Assembly (NCBI GenBank): GCA_035999365.1
Contig: DASYGT010000025.1
Location: 1-53,331, forward strand
DNA: 53,331 nt
Direction: 5' to 3'
DNA from: DASYGT01 sp035999365
GTDB taxonomy: Bacteria; Actinomycetota; Actinomycetes; Mycobacteriales; Jatrophihabitantaceae
This document shows, piece by piece, positions 24,389 to 31,094 of the stretch. Made by a program: the position numbers and the translations under genes. The notes under the pieces are model-generated. The model worked only from the letters and a program-made list of their open reading frames with translations, was not told the origin of the DNA and made no database searches. The number at the start of each line of letters is the position of its first letter. Positions within the stretch are counted from its first letter, which is position 1.

Positions 24389-24404
24389 TACCCTCGTGCT
24401 CGTG
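24389..24404 (+). promoter_or_regulatory. Leaderless promoter -10 box of the MarR gene
   Basis: TACCCT (24389-24394) lies 7 nt before the GTG at 24402, which supports this start over one at 24354. An ACGCGT palindrome (24379-24384) sits between this box and the gcdH box and could be part of an operator. Confidence 0.5.
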
Positions 24405-24935
24405 CCTCAGCAGCCCCCGCCCCTCGAGTTCGACCCGATCGAACGGGGCGGTGCGCTGTGGGAACGGCACTGGCCTGACGAGGATCCGTCGGTGTACGCC
24501 TCGATGCGGGCAGTCACCTCGATCATGCGTGCCCACCAGATCTTGCTCGCCGAGCTCGACGCGATGCTGCGTCCGTACGGCATCACGTTCAGTCGGTACG
24601 AGGCGCTCGTCCTGCTGGCCTACTCGCATGACGGGGCGTTGCCACTGTCCAAGATCGGCGAGCGGTTGCAGGTGCACGCGACCTCCGTCACGAACGTCAT
24701 CGACCGGCTGGAGGGCGCCGGTCTCGTCCGCCGGGAGCCGAACCCGAGCGACGGACGGGGCACGCTGGCCGTGATCACCGACGCAGGGCGCGAGGTCGCG
24801 AACAAGGCGACCGCCGAGTTCAACGCGGCCCGGTTCGCCCTGGGCTGCCTGGACGCGGTCGAGCTGGGCCAGCTGTTCACGACTTTGCGGCGGCTGCGCG
24901 AGCATGCCCGCGACTTCGTCGACGAGGCGACGTAG
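24402..24935 (+). CDS. MarR-family transcriptional regulator
   Basis: 177 residues from GTG 24402. The winged-helix core is clear: ITFSRYEALVLLAYSHDGALPLSKIGERLQVHATSVTNVIDRLEGAGLVRREPNPSDGRGTLAVITDAGR, with the DxRxxx wing. Helical N- and C-terminal parts form the dimer. It lies between gcdH (divergent) and icmA (34 nt downstream). The best candidate targets are those two promoters, including the 12-bp palindrome before icmA. Its ligand is probably an acyl-CoA or acid, which is inference. Confidence 0.9.
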   Translation: MPQQPPPLEFDPIERGGALWERHWPDEDPSVYASMRAVTSIMRAHQILLAELDAMLRPYGITFSRYEALVLLAYSHDGALPLSKIGERLQVHATSVTNVIDRLEGAGLVRREPNPSDGRGTLAVITDAGREVANKATAEFNAARFALGCLDAVELGQLFTTLRRLREHARDFVDEAT

Positions 24936-24943
24936 CCAAATAG

Positions 24944-24971
24944 TAGGACGTCCTAGTAATGTGGGATCATG
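24944..24971 (+). promoter_or_regulatory. Palindromic operator and leaderless promoter of icmA
   Basis: TAGGACGTCCTA (24944-24955) is a perfect 12-bp palindrome flanked on both sides by TAGTA-type sequence. TAATGT (24957-24962) is the -10 box, 6 nt before the ATG at 24969. The operator would lie between -35 and -10, a position that blocks polymerase. The MarR gene ends just upstream. Confidence 0.65.
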
Positions 24972-26648
24972 GACTCTGAACAGATCGCCGAGGGTCGTCG
25001 GCGCTGGGAAGAGCGCTTCGCCGCGGTTGAGGCTGCCGGCGGCGTGGCCGACCGTGACTTCACGACGCTGTCCGGGTCGACCGTCGAACCGGTCTACGGG
25101 CCCGAGGGTGCCGACGAGCGCATGCAGCGCATCGGCTGGCCGGGCGAGTACCCGTTCACCCGCGGCATCCACCCCACCGGATACCGAGGCAAGCCCTGGA
25201 CGATCCGCCAATTCGCCGGCTTCGGGAACGCACACCAGACCAACGAGCGGTACAAGATGATCCTGGCCGAGGGTGGTGGCGGCCTCTCGGTCGCGTTCGA
25301 CATGCCCACGCTGATGGGTCGTGACTCCGACGACGAGCGCGCCCTCGGCGAGGTGGGCCACTGCGGCGTGGCCATCGATTCCGCGGCCGACATGCAGGTG
25401 CTGTTCGACGGCATCGACCTCACGTCGACGACGACGTCGATGACGATCTCCGGACCGGCCGTGCCGCTGTTCTGCATGTACGTGGTCGCCGCGGAACGCC
25501 AAGGGGCAGACACCAGCAAGCTCAACGGCACGCTGCAGACCGACATCTTCAAGGAATACATCGCGCAGAAGGAGTGGATCTACCCGCCCGCGCCGCACCT
25601 GAAGCTCATCGGCGACCTGATGGAGTACGTGGCACAAGAGATCCCGGCGTACAAACCACTCTCGGTGTCGGGCTACCACATTCGCGAAGCGGGCTCGACC
25701 GCCGCGCAGGAGTTGGCCTTCACGCTCGCCGATGGATTCGGCTACGTCGAGCTCGGCCTTTCGCGCGGCATGGACGTCGACAACTTCGCGCCGGGGTTGT
25801 CGTTCTTCTTCGATGCCCACATCGACTTCTTCGAGGAGATCGCCAAGCTGCGTGCCGCGCGCCGCATCTGGGCACGCTGGATGCGCGATGTCTACGGCGC
25901 CCGCACCGACCGCGCTCAGTGGCTGCGCTTCCACACCCAGACGGCCGGGGTGTCGCTGACGGCCCAGCAGCCGGACAACAACATCGTCCGCACGGCCGTC
26001 GAGGCGCTCGCCGCGGTCCTGGCCGGCACGAACTCCCTGCACACCAACGCGCTCGACGAGGTGCTCGCGCTGCCGTCGCAACGCGCTGCCCAGATCGCGT
26101 TGCGCACGCAGCAGGTGCTCGCCGAAGAGACCGGCGTGCTCAACGTGGCCGATCCGCTGGGCGGCTCCTGGTACGTCGAGGCACTGACCGATCGGCTCGA
26201 GGCAGAAGCCGAGGCGATCTTCACTCGGATCAAGGACCTGGGCGAGGACGGCAGCATCATGTCCGGCCTGCTCCGGGGCATCGAGGATGGCTGGTTCATC
26301 GGTGAGGTCGCCGACTCGGCCTTCACGTACCAGATCGCGCTCGAAAAGGGCGACAAGCGGGTGGTCGGCGTGAATGTGTACCCGGGCGACAATGGCGACG
26401 CGCTCGAGATCCTGCGGGTCTCCCATGAGGTCGAGCTCGAGCAGCGCGCGGAACTCGCGCGGCGCCGGCAGGCGCGCGACTCCATCGCTGTCGAGGCAGC
26501 CCTGGCGCGGATGGTCGACGATGCCGCGGCCGATCGCAACACGCTTCCGGCGATGCTCGACGCGGTGCGCGCCGAGGCGACACTCGGCGAGATCTGCAAC
26601 GCCTTCAAGCCCATGTGGGGCGAGTACCGCGAGCCTGTCCGCTTCTGA
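24969..26648 (+). CDS. icmA: Isobutyryl-CoA mutase large subunit (no B12 domain)
   Basis: 559 residues: the mutase TIM barrel (WTIRQFAGFGNAHQTNERYKM, FDMPTLMGRDSDD, GTLQTDIFKEYIAQKEWIYPP, SGYHIREAGS) with no cobalamin-binding domain after it. Phe82 and Gln200 sit at the two positions that separate isobutyryl-CoA mutase (Phe80/Gln198) from methylmalonyl-CoA mutase (Tyr89/Arg207). The enzyme interconverts isobutyryl-CoA and n-butyryl-CoA, linking valine catabolism to C4 acyl-CoAs. It needs a separate small subunit (IcmB) that is not in this window. It may be controlled by the upstream MarR. Confidence 0.88.
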   Translation: MDSEQIAEGRRRWEERFAAVEAAGGVADRDFTTLSGSTVEPVYGPEGADERMQRIGWPGEYPFTRGIHPTGYRGKPWTIRQFAGFGNAHQTNERYKMILAEGGGGLSVAFDMPTLMGRDSDDERALGEVGHCGVAIDSAADMQVLFDGIDLTSTTTSMTISGPAVPLFCMYVVAAERQGADTSKLNGTLQTDIFKEYIAQKEWIYPPAPHLKLIGDLMEYVAQEIPAYKPLSVSGYHIREAGSTAAQELAFTLADGFGYVELGLSRGMDVDNFAPGLSFFFDAHIDFFEEIAKLRAARRIWARWMRDVYGARTDRAQWLRFHTQTAGVSLTAQQPDNNIVRTAVEALAAVLAGTNSLHTNALDEVLALPSQRAAQIALRTQQVLAEETGVLNVADPLGGSWYVEALTDRLEAEAEAIFTRIKDLGEDGSIMSGLLRGIEDGWFIGEVADSAFTYQIALEKGDKRVVGVNVYPGDNGDALEILRVSHEVELEQRAELARRRQARDSIAVEAALARMVDDAAADRNTLPAMLDAVRAEATLGEICNAFKPMWGEYREPVRF

Positions 26649-26667
26649 CGTTCGGCTGCGTCGCTCC

Positions 26668-27414
26668 TCAGGTTCCGTGGCGCCCCTCGCCGGCGGCGAA
26701 GCGTGCCGCACCGGCGGCGGCATCAGCCAGCACACCGCTGCCGTGAGCGAACTCAGCCGCCAGCGCGCTGCGTTCCTCCATGCCGAACGCGTCGTATACC
26801 GAGCGCCGATCCGAGCGCAGGCATGCCTGCGGTAACGCGGCGAGCAGCCCGGCGAGCTCCTCCGCCGCCTGCCGGGCTTGCCCCTGCGGCACGATTCGAT
26901 TCGCCAGCCCGATCGCCAGAGCCTCGTCGGCCCCTACGGAACGTCCGGTGAGGATCAGATCGAGGGCCCGACCCATCCCGACGACGCGCGGCAGCCGCAC
27001 CGTCCCGCCGTCGATGAGCGGCACGCCCCATCGCCGGCAGTAGACGCCGAATGTCGCGTCCTGCTCGACGACGCGCAGATCGCACCACAGTGCGAGTTCC
27101 AGGCCGCCGGCGACGGCGTGACCGCTCACCGCTGCGATCACCGGTTTCGAGAGCTGCAGCCGTGATGGCCCCATCGGTCCGCACGTCGCGATGTCCGGAT
27201 CCAATGGATTCGACATGGCGCGCAGGTCCGCCCCGGCGCAGAACGTGCCTCCGGCGCCCCAGAGCACAGCCACCCGGGCCGTCTCGTCGGCGTCGAAGTC
27301 CCGGAACGCGGCACACAGCGCCTCGGCCGTCGGGCCGTCCACGGCATTGCGCACTTCTGGACGGTCGAGGACCACCGTCCAGACATCCCCGGCTCGCTCG
27401 ATCGACACAGTCAT
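26668..27414 (-). CDS. Enoyl-CoA hydratase/isomerase family protein
   Basis: 248 residues of crotonase fold: RNAVDG, GGTFCAGADLRAM (oxyanion loop) and GHAVAGGLELALWCDLRV. The first catalytic Glu (GGLELA) is present, but the usual second Glu position reads YCRRWGVPL and lacks it. Strict syn-hydration is therefore doubtful and another crotonase reaction is possible. It is convergent with icmA (19-nt gap) and divergent from the thioredoxin-like gene. The substrate is unknown. Confidence 0.82.
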   Translation of the reverse strand: MTVSIERAGDVWTVVLDRPEVRNAVDGPTAEALCAAFRDFDADETARVAVLWGAGGTFCAGADLRAMSNPLDPDIATCGPMGPSRLQLSKPVIAAVSGHAVAGGLELALWCDLRVVEQDATFGVYCRRWGVPLIDGGTVRLPRVVGMGRALDLILTGRSVGADEALAIGLANRIVPQGQARQAAEELAGLLAALPQACLRSDRRSVYDAFGMEERSALAAEFAHGSGVLADAAAGAARFAAGEGRHGT

Positions 27415-27468
27415 GGCCAGATGTCACCGGCCGCACAGCGGATTGTCAACGTCTGGGAAGCTGGACAC

Positions 27469-28476
27469 ATGCGTCCTGGTGCACCCCGTGACCGTCCGCG
27501 CGGCCGCCCCGCCCCGCCCCCGGCAGCCCTGGCCGCGAGCATGGCCGGAGCGGTAGACCTCGCAGCCATCCAGGCGCGCAACGAGGCGGCCGCCCGCGCT
27601 GCCGAGGCGCCCGCCCCGACGCCCGGCAACCTGGTCGTCGATGTCAGCGAGGCGGCCTTCCAGACCGAGGTGCTCGACCGCTCGTTCCAGGTGCCGGTGC
27701 TCATCGATCTCTGGGCCGAGTGGTGCGAGCCGTGCAAGCAGCTCTCGCCGATGCTCGAGCGTTTGGTCAACGAGAGTGGTGGCGCATGGGTGCTGGCCAA
27801 GATCGACGTCGACGCCAACCCGCGCATCTCGCAGGCCCTGCAGGTACAGAGCATCCCGACGGTGTTCGCCGTGATCGGCGGCCAGCTCGTGCCGGGCTTT
27901 CAAGGGCTGCTGCCCGAGGCCCAGTTGCGTGAGTTCGTGGGCGCTGTCGAGCAGGCCGGCCGTGAAGCCGGACTGCCCGGGATGCCGCCGGCCGATCCGG
28001 CCAATCCGGGCGATCCGGCGGCCCCTGCCGCGCCGATAGCCGATCCGCTGCCGCGCGAGGAGCCGGACGACCCGCGCTTCGTCGCAGCCGAGGAGGCTCT
28101 GCAGGCAGGCGATTACGACCTCGCGACGCAGCATTATCGAACGATCCTCGATGCCGAGCCCGCCAACCTCGACGCCGCGATCGCGCTCGGCCAGGTGCGG
28201 CTGCTCCAGCGTCTCGACGGATACGAGGCAACCGTCGTCGCGCAGGCCGACGCCGATCCGGGCGACACGGCAGCCCAGCTCGCCGCGGCGGACGTTGCTT
28301 TCGCCGAAACCGATGTCGAATCGGCGCTGGCCCGGCTGCTCGGTTTGCTGACCCGCACCACGGGCGAGGATCGTGAGGCTGTGCGGCAGCGACTCATCGA
28401 GTACTTCGACCTGCTCGGACCGGACGACCCGCGGGTCGCGCCTGCGCGTCGCGAGATGGCCCGGGTGCTCTTCTAA
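27469..28476 (+). CDS. Thioredoxin-domain protein with C-terminal TPR region (CnoX-like)
   Basis: 335 residues from ATG 27469; an upstream in-frame start at 27421 exists. A Pro/Ala/Arg-rich N-terminus is followed by a thioredoxin domain with the active site WCEPC (Cys86, Cys89), then a Pro/Ala linker and TPR-like helices (AAEEALQAGDYDLATQHYRTILDAEPANLDAAIALGQ). The plan is that of CnoX/YbbN chaperedoxins, which protect proteins under oxidative stress. There is no signal peptide, so it is cytosolic. Syntenic with Rv1324. Confidence 0.88.
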   Translation: MRPGAPRDRPRGRPAPPPAALAASMAGAVDLAAIQARNEAAARAAEAPAPTPGNLVVDVSEAAFQTEVLDRSFQVPVLIDLWAEWCEPCKQLSPMLERLVNESGGAWVLAKIDVDANPRISQALQVQSIPTVFAVIGGQLVPGFQGLLPEAQLREFVGAVEQAGREAGLPGMPPADPANPGDPAAPAAPIADPLPREEPDDPRFVAAEEALQAGDYDLATQHYRTILDAEPANLDAAIALGQVRLLQRLDGYEATVVAQADADPGDTAAQLAAADVAFAETDVESALARLLGLLTRTTGEDREAVRQRLIEYFDLLGPDDPRVAPARREMARVLF

Positions 28477-28481
28477 TCGTG

Positions 28482-29483
28482 ATGGGCCACATCCGGCGGT
28501 CCGAGCAGCCGCCCGACGAGGCGCAGGTGCGTCGCGTGCGGCACCTCGTCGCACTCAGCGAGGACAACCCGCTGGCGCCCTTCGCGTTGCGACCCGAGAA
28601 GCAGTACGTCTTCTCGCCGGACGGCCGCGCTGCTGTCGGATACTGCGTCCGGCTCGGATGCGCAGTGGCGAGCGGCGACCCGGTCGGCGACATCGCATCG
28701 TGGGACGACGCCATCGACGCGTTCGTGGCCAGCGCCGGCGGGCGGCGGCTGCGCGTCGCGGTGCTCGGGGCGGGCGAGCGCGCAAAGCAGGCGTGGGCCA
28801 AGCATGGTCTGCACGGGGTGCCCATCGGCCGTGACGTCGTGGTGCGGCGCTCGGAGTTCGTGCTGACCGGCCGACAGTTCCGCAATCTGCGCCAGGCGAT
28901 CAAGCGGTCGCACAACGCCGGTGTCAGTATCGAGTTCCTGCGTGAGGGGGATCTGGGACCAGATGCCATCGCCGAACTGCGTGGTTTGATCCACGGTTCA
29001 CGGCGCGTCGACACCCGGGGCTTTTCGATGATCCTCGGCCGCTTGTTCGACGGCCGCACACCCGATGCCGTGCTCGCTGTAGCACGTGACCGCGACGGCG
29101 TCGCGGTCGCAGTCCATCGCTACCTCTGGGCAGGCAAGAAGGACCTCTCGCTCGATCTGCCGATGCGCACCCGGAACGCTCCGAACGGTGTGGATGAACG
29201 CATCATCGCCGAGGTCGTCAATTGGGCCGGCGATCAAGGTGTGGAGCGGGTGTCGTTGGCGTTCGCGCCGTTCCCGGACCTGTTCGTCAACCGCAATCAC
29301 CTCGGCGCGCTGGCCCGGGTGGCATACGGGGCAGTGCACCTGCTCGACCCGCTCATCAGCGTCGAACGGCTGTATCGATACCTGCGCAAGTTCCACGCCT
29401 TCGACCAGGAGCGCTACGTCATGCTGCGCTGGCGGCACATCCCGATCGTCGCCCTTGCTGCATTGCTGCTCGAATTCAGCTAG
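28482..29483 (+). CDS. DUF2156 domain protein (GNAT-like, phosphatidylglycerol lysyltransferase C-domain type)
   Basis: 333 residues, ATG 28482 (GTG at 28479 is possible), 2-5 nt after the preceding stop and probably translationally coupled. GYCVRLGCAVASGDPVGD, RQFRNLRQAIKRSHNAGVSIEFLREGD and NWAGDQGVERVSLAFAPFPDLF match the double GNAT fold seen in MprF and LysX C-terminal domains. Those domains transfer amino acids from tRNA to lipids. No membrane domain is fused here, so the activity is uncertain. Its TAG abuts the stop of the pirin gene with no base between. Confidence 0.82.
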   Translation: MGHIRRSEQPPDEAQVRRVRHLVALSEDNPLAPFALRPEKQYVFSPDGRAAVGYCVRLGCAVASGDPVGDIASWDDAIDAFVASAGGRRLRVAVLGAGERAKQAWAKHGLHGVPIGRDVVVRRSEFVLTGRQFRNLRQAIKRSHNAGVSIEFLREGDLGPDAIAELRGLIHGSRRVDTRGFSMILGRLFDGRTPDAVLAVARDRDGVAVAVHRYLWAGKKDLSLDLPMRTRNAPNGVDERIIAEVVNWAGDQGVERVSLAFAPFPDLFVNRNHLGALARVAYGAVHLLDPLISVERLYRYLRKFHAFDQERYVMLRWRHIPIVALAALLLEFS

Positions 29484-30452
29484 TCAGCTGGTGTGCGGCA
29501 TCAAAGCGTTGTCCGGGATCACGCCGAGGCGCCCCGCCTGGTAGTCCTCGATCGCCTGGATGAGCTCGGCCTTGGTGTTCATGACGAACGGCCCGTAATG
29601 CGCCACCGGCTCGCGGATCGGACGGCCCCCGAGCAGCACCACCTCCAGCGCTGGGCGGTTCGAGTCCTGGTTCGCCGACGCACCGACGGTGATCCGGTCA
29701 CCTGCGCCGAAGACGATGAGCTGTCCACCGTGAACCGGGCGTTCGTCGGCGCCGACGGTGCCGTTGCCCGACAAGACGTACACGAGCGCGTTGTAGTCCG
29801 GCTGCCACGGCAGCGACACCTGTGCGCCGGGCTGAATCGTCGCGTGCGCCATGGTGATCGGCGTGTGCGTCGATCCGGGCCCGTGGTGCTCGCCGATCGA
29901 ACCGGCGACGATCCGCAGCAGCGCGCCCCCGTCAGCCGAGGCGACGAGCGTCGCGTCCGATCCTTCGATCGCCTGGTAGCGGGGCGCGGCGAACTTGTCC
30001 TTCGCCGGGAGGTTCACCCAGAGCTGCAGACCGTGGAACACGCCCCCGCTCACGACGAGCTCCTCGGGCGGTGTCTCGATGTGCAAGATGCCTGCGCCGG
30101 CGGTCATCCACTGGGTCGCGCCATTGTTGATCACGCCGCCGCCGCCGTGACTGTCCTGGTGCTGGAAGGTGCCGTCGATCATGTAGGTGACCGTCTCGAA
30201 ACCCCGGTGCGGGTGCCAGGCAGTGCCCTTCGGCTCTCCCGGTGCGTAGTCGACCTCACCCATCTGATCCATGTGGACGAACGGGTCTAGATCGGCCGTC
30301 GACACGCCGGCGAAGGCGCGGACCACCGGGAAGCCCTCGCCCTCGTAGCCGCGCGGGCCGGTGCTGATCTGCCGCACCGGGCGCTCAGTGTCGCCCAGTG
30401 TCGCCGCGGGGATGCGCGGCAGCGTCAACGTGTCTGCGGTGACGGCGGGCAT
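29484..30452 (-). CDS. Pirin family protein
   Basis: 322 residues. GGAGG with 5-nt spacing fixes the ATG at 30452. The two-cupin fold has the metal motif HPHRGFETVTYMIDGTFQHQDSHG, then TAGAGILHIE, giving the three His and one Glu that bind iron. Some pirins act as quercetin dioxygenases and others as redox-sensing regulators; sequence does not decide. The C-terminus (GPFVMNTKAELIQAIEDYQAGRLG) is the standard family tail. An inverted repeat overlaps its promoter. Confidence 0.92.
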   Translation of the reverse strand: MPAVTADTLTLPRIPAATLGDTERPVRQISTGPRGYEGEGFPVVRAFAGVSTADLDPFVHMDQMGEVDYAPGEPKGTAWHPHRGFETVTYMIDGTFQHQDSHGGGGVINNGATQWMTAGAGILHIETPPEELVVSGGVFHGLQLWVNLPAKDKFAAPRYQAIEGSDATLVASADGGALLRIVAGSIGEHHGPGSTHTPITMAHATIQPGAQVSLPWQPDYNALVYVLSGNGTVGADERPVHGGQLIVFGAGDRITVGASANQDSNRPALEVVLLGGRPIREPVAHYGPFVMNTKAELIQAIEDYQAGRLGVIPDNALMPHTS

Positions 30453-30466
30453 GGCGTCCTCCAAGT

Positions 30467-30485
30467 AGTTGCGAACTCAACTGTA
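30467..30485 (-). promoter_or_regulatory. Promoter and operator-like repeat of the pirin gene
   Basis: On the minus strand TACAGT (30480-30485) is a -10 box. AGTTG-N6-CAACT (30467-30482) is a perfect 5-bp inverted repeat overlapping its downstream edge and the likely +1, as expected of a repressor site. Confidence 0.5.
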
Positions 30486-30526
30486 CTGCAGAACGCTGGG
30501 AACGCTCGCCCCATTCCCGGCGCGGC

Positions 30527-31039
30527 TCACCCCGACGGCGCGGTCGCGTACTCGGCCTCGACGATGGTCTTGAAGGTGCGCAGCATCCTGCCGAACAGCA
30601 GCTCCATCCCACGCCGACCGAGCGGCACGATCAGCTTGCTGACGCCCTTGGGCGACATCGCCATGACCCAGGTGACCCTCGTCTGGCCGGGGTTCGTCGG
30701 TTCGAGGGTGTAGCGCTCGGCGAAGGCGCTGACCCCGTTCATGCTCGCTGCGTTGAAGCGGAACGACATGCGCCGACCGGGGTCCCACGCGATGAACTCC
30801 TCGTACCCGCACATCCGCCCCGTCATCGTCACGGTGCGGGTGGTGCCCAACCCGAACGGCGGGGGCGAGGTCCATTCGACCTTCTTGATGACGCTGGCCC
30901 ACCGCGGCCACGCGGAGGCATCCTCAAGGGCCGACCAGATCGCGTCGGGCGTCGCGTCGATCACGACCGAGTTGACGTATCGGATCGGTGCCGTGTCGAT
31001 GAACGAATCGTCGACGCGGTCGCACTCGTAGCGCTTCAT
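30527..31039 (-). CDS. SRPBCC family protein
   Basis: 170 residues from ATG 31039. IRYVNSVVIDATPDAIWSALEDASAWPRWASVIKKVEW is the N-terminal strand-helix pattern of START/SRPBCC proteins, and a long C-terminal helix region (SKLIVPLGRRGMELLFGRMLRTFKTIVEAEY) closes the pocket. It would bind a hydrophobic ligand; none can be named. The start codon lies 4 nt from a 49-nt hairpin repeat in the leader, which could affect its translation. Confidence 0.78.
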   Translation of the reverse strand: MKRYECDRVDDSFIDTAPIRYVNSVVIDATPDAIWSALEDASAWPRWASVIKKVEWTSPPPFGLGTTRTVTMTGRMCGYEEFIAWDPGRRMSFRFNAASMNGVSAFAERYTLEPTNPGQTRVTWVMAMSPKGVSKLIVPLGRRGMELLFGRMLRTFKTIVEAEYATAPSG

Positions 31040-31040
31040 C

Positions 31041-31093
31041 CCGCGATTGTGCAACGTTCGGCGTCCTGAGGCAGCCGAGAGTTGCACAATCGG
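31041..31093 (-). repeat. 53-nt hairpin repeat, copy A, after glgB stop
   Basis: Outer arms CGATTGTGCAAC (31044-31055) and GTTGCACAATCG (31081-31092) are a perfect 12-bp inverted repeat. An inner stem TCGGC/GCCGA (31058-31062, 31074-31078) leaves an 11-nt loop. Read on the minus strand, the element begins 1-2 nt after the glgB TGA. A second copy, 44 of 53 bases identical with no indels, lies at 42311-42363. There is no U-tract. Confidence 0.85.
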
Positions 31094-31094
31094 G

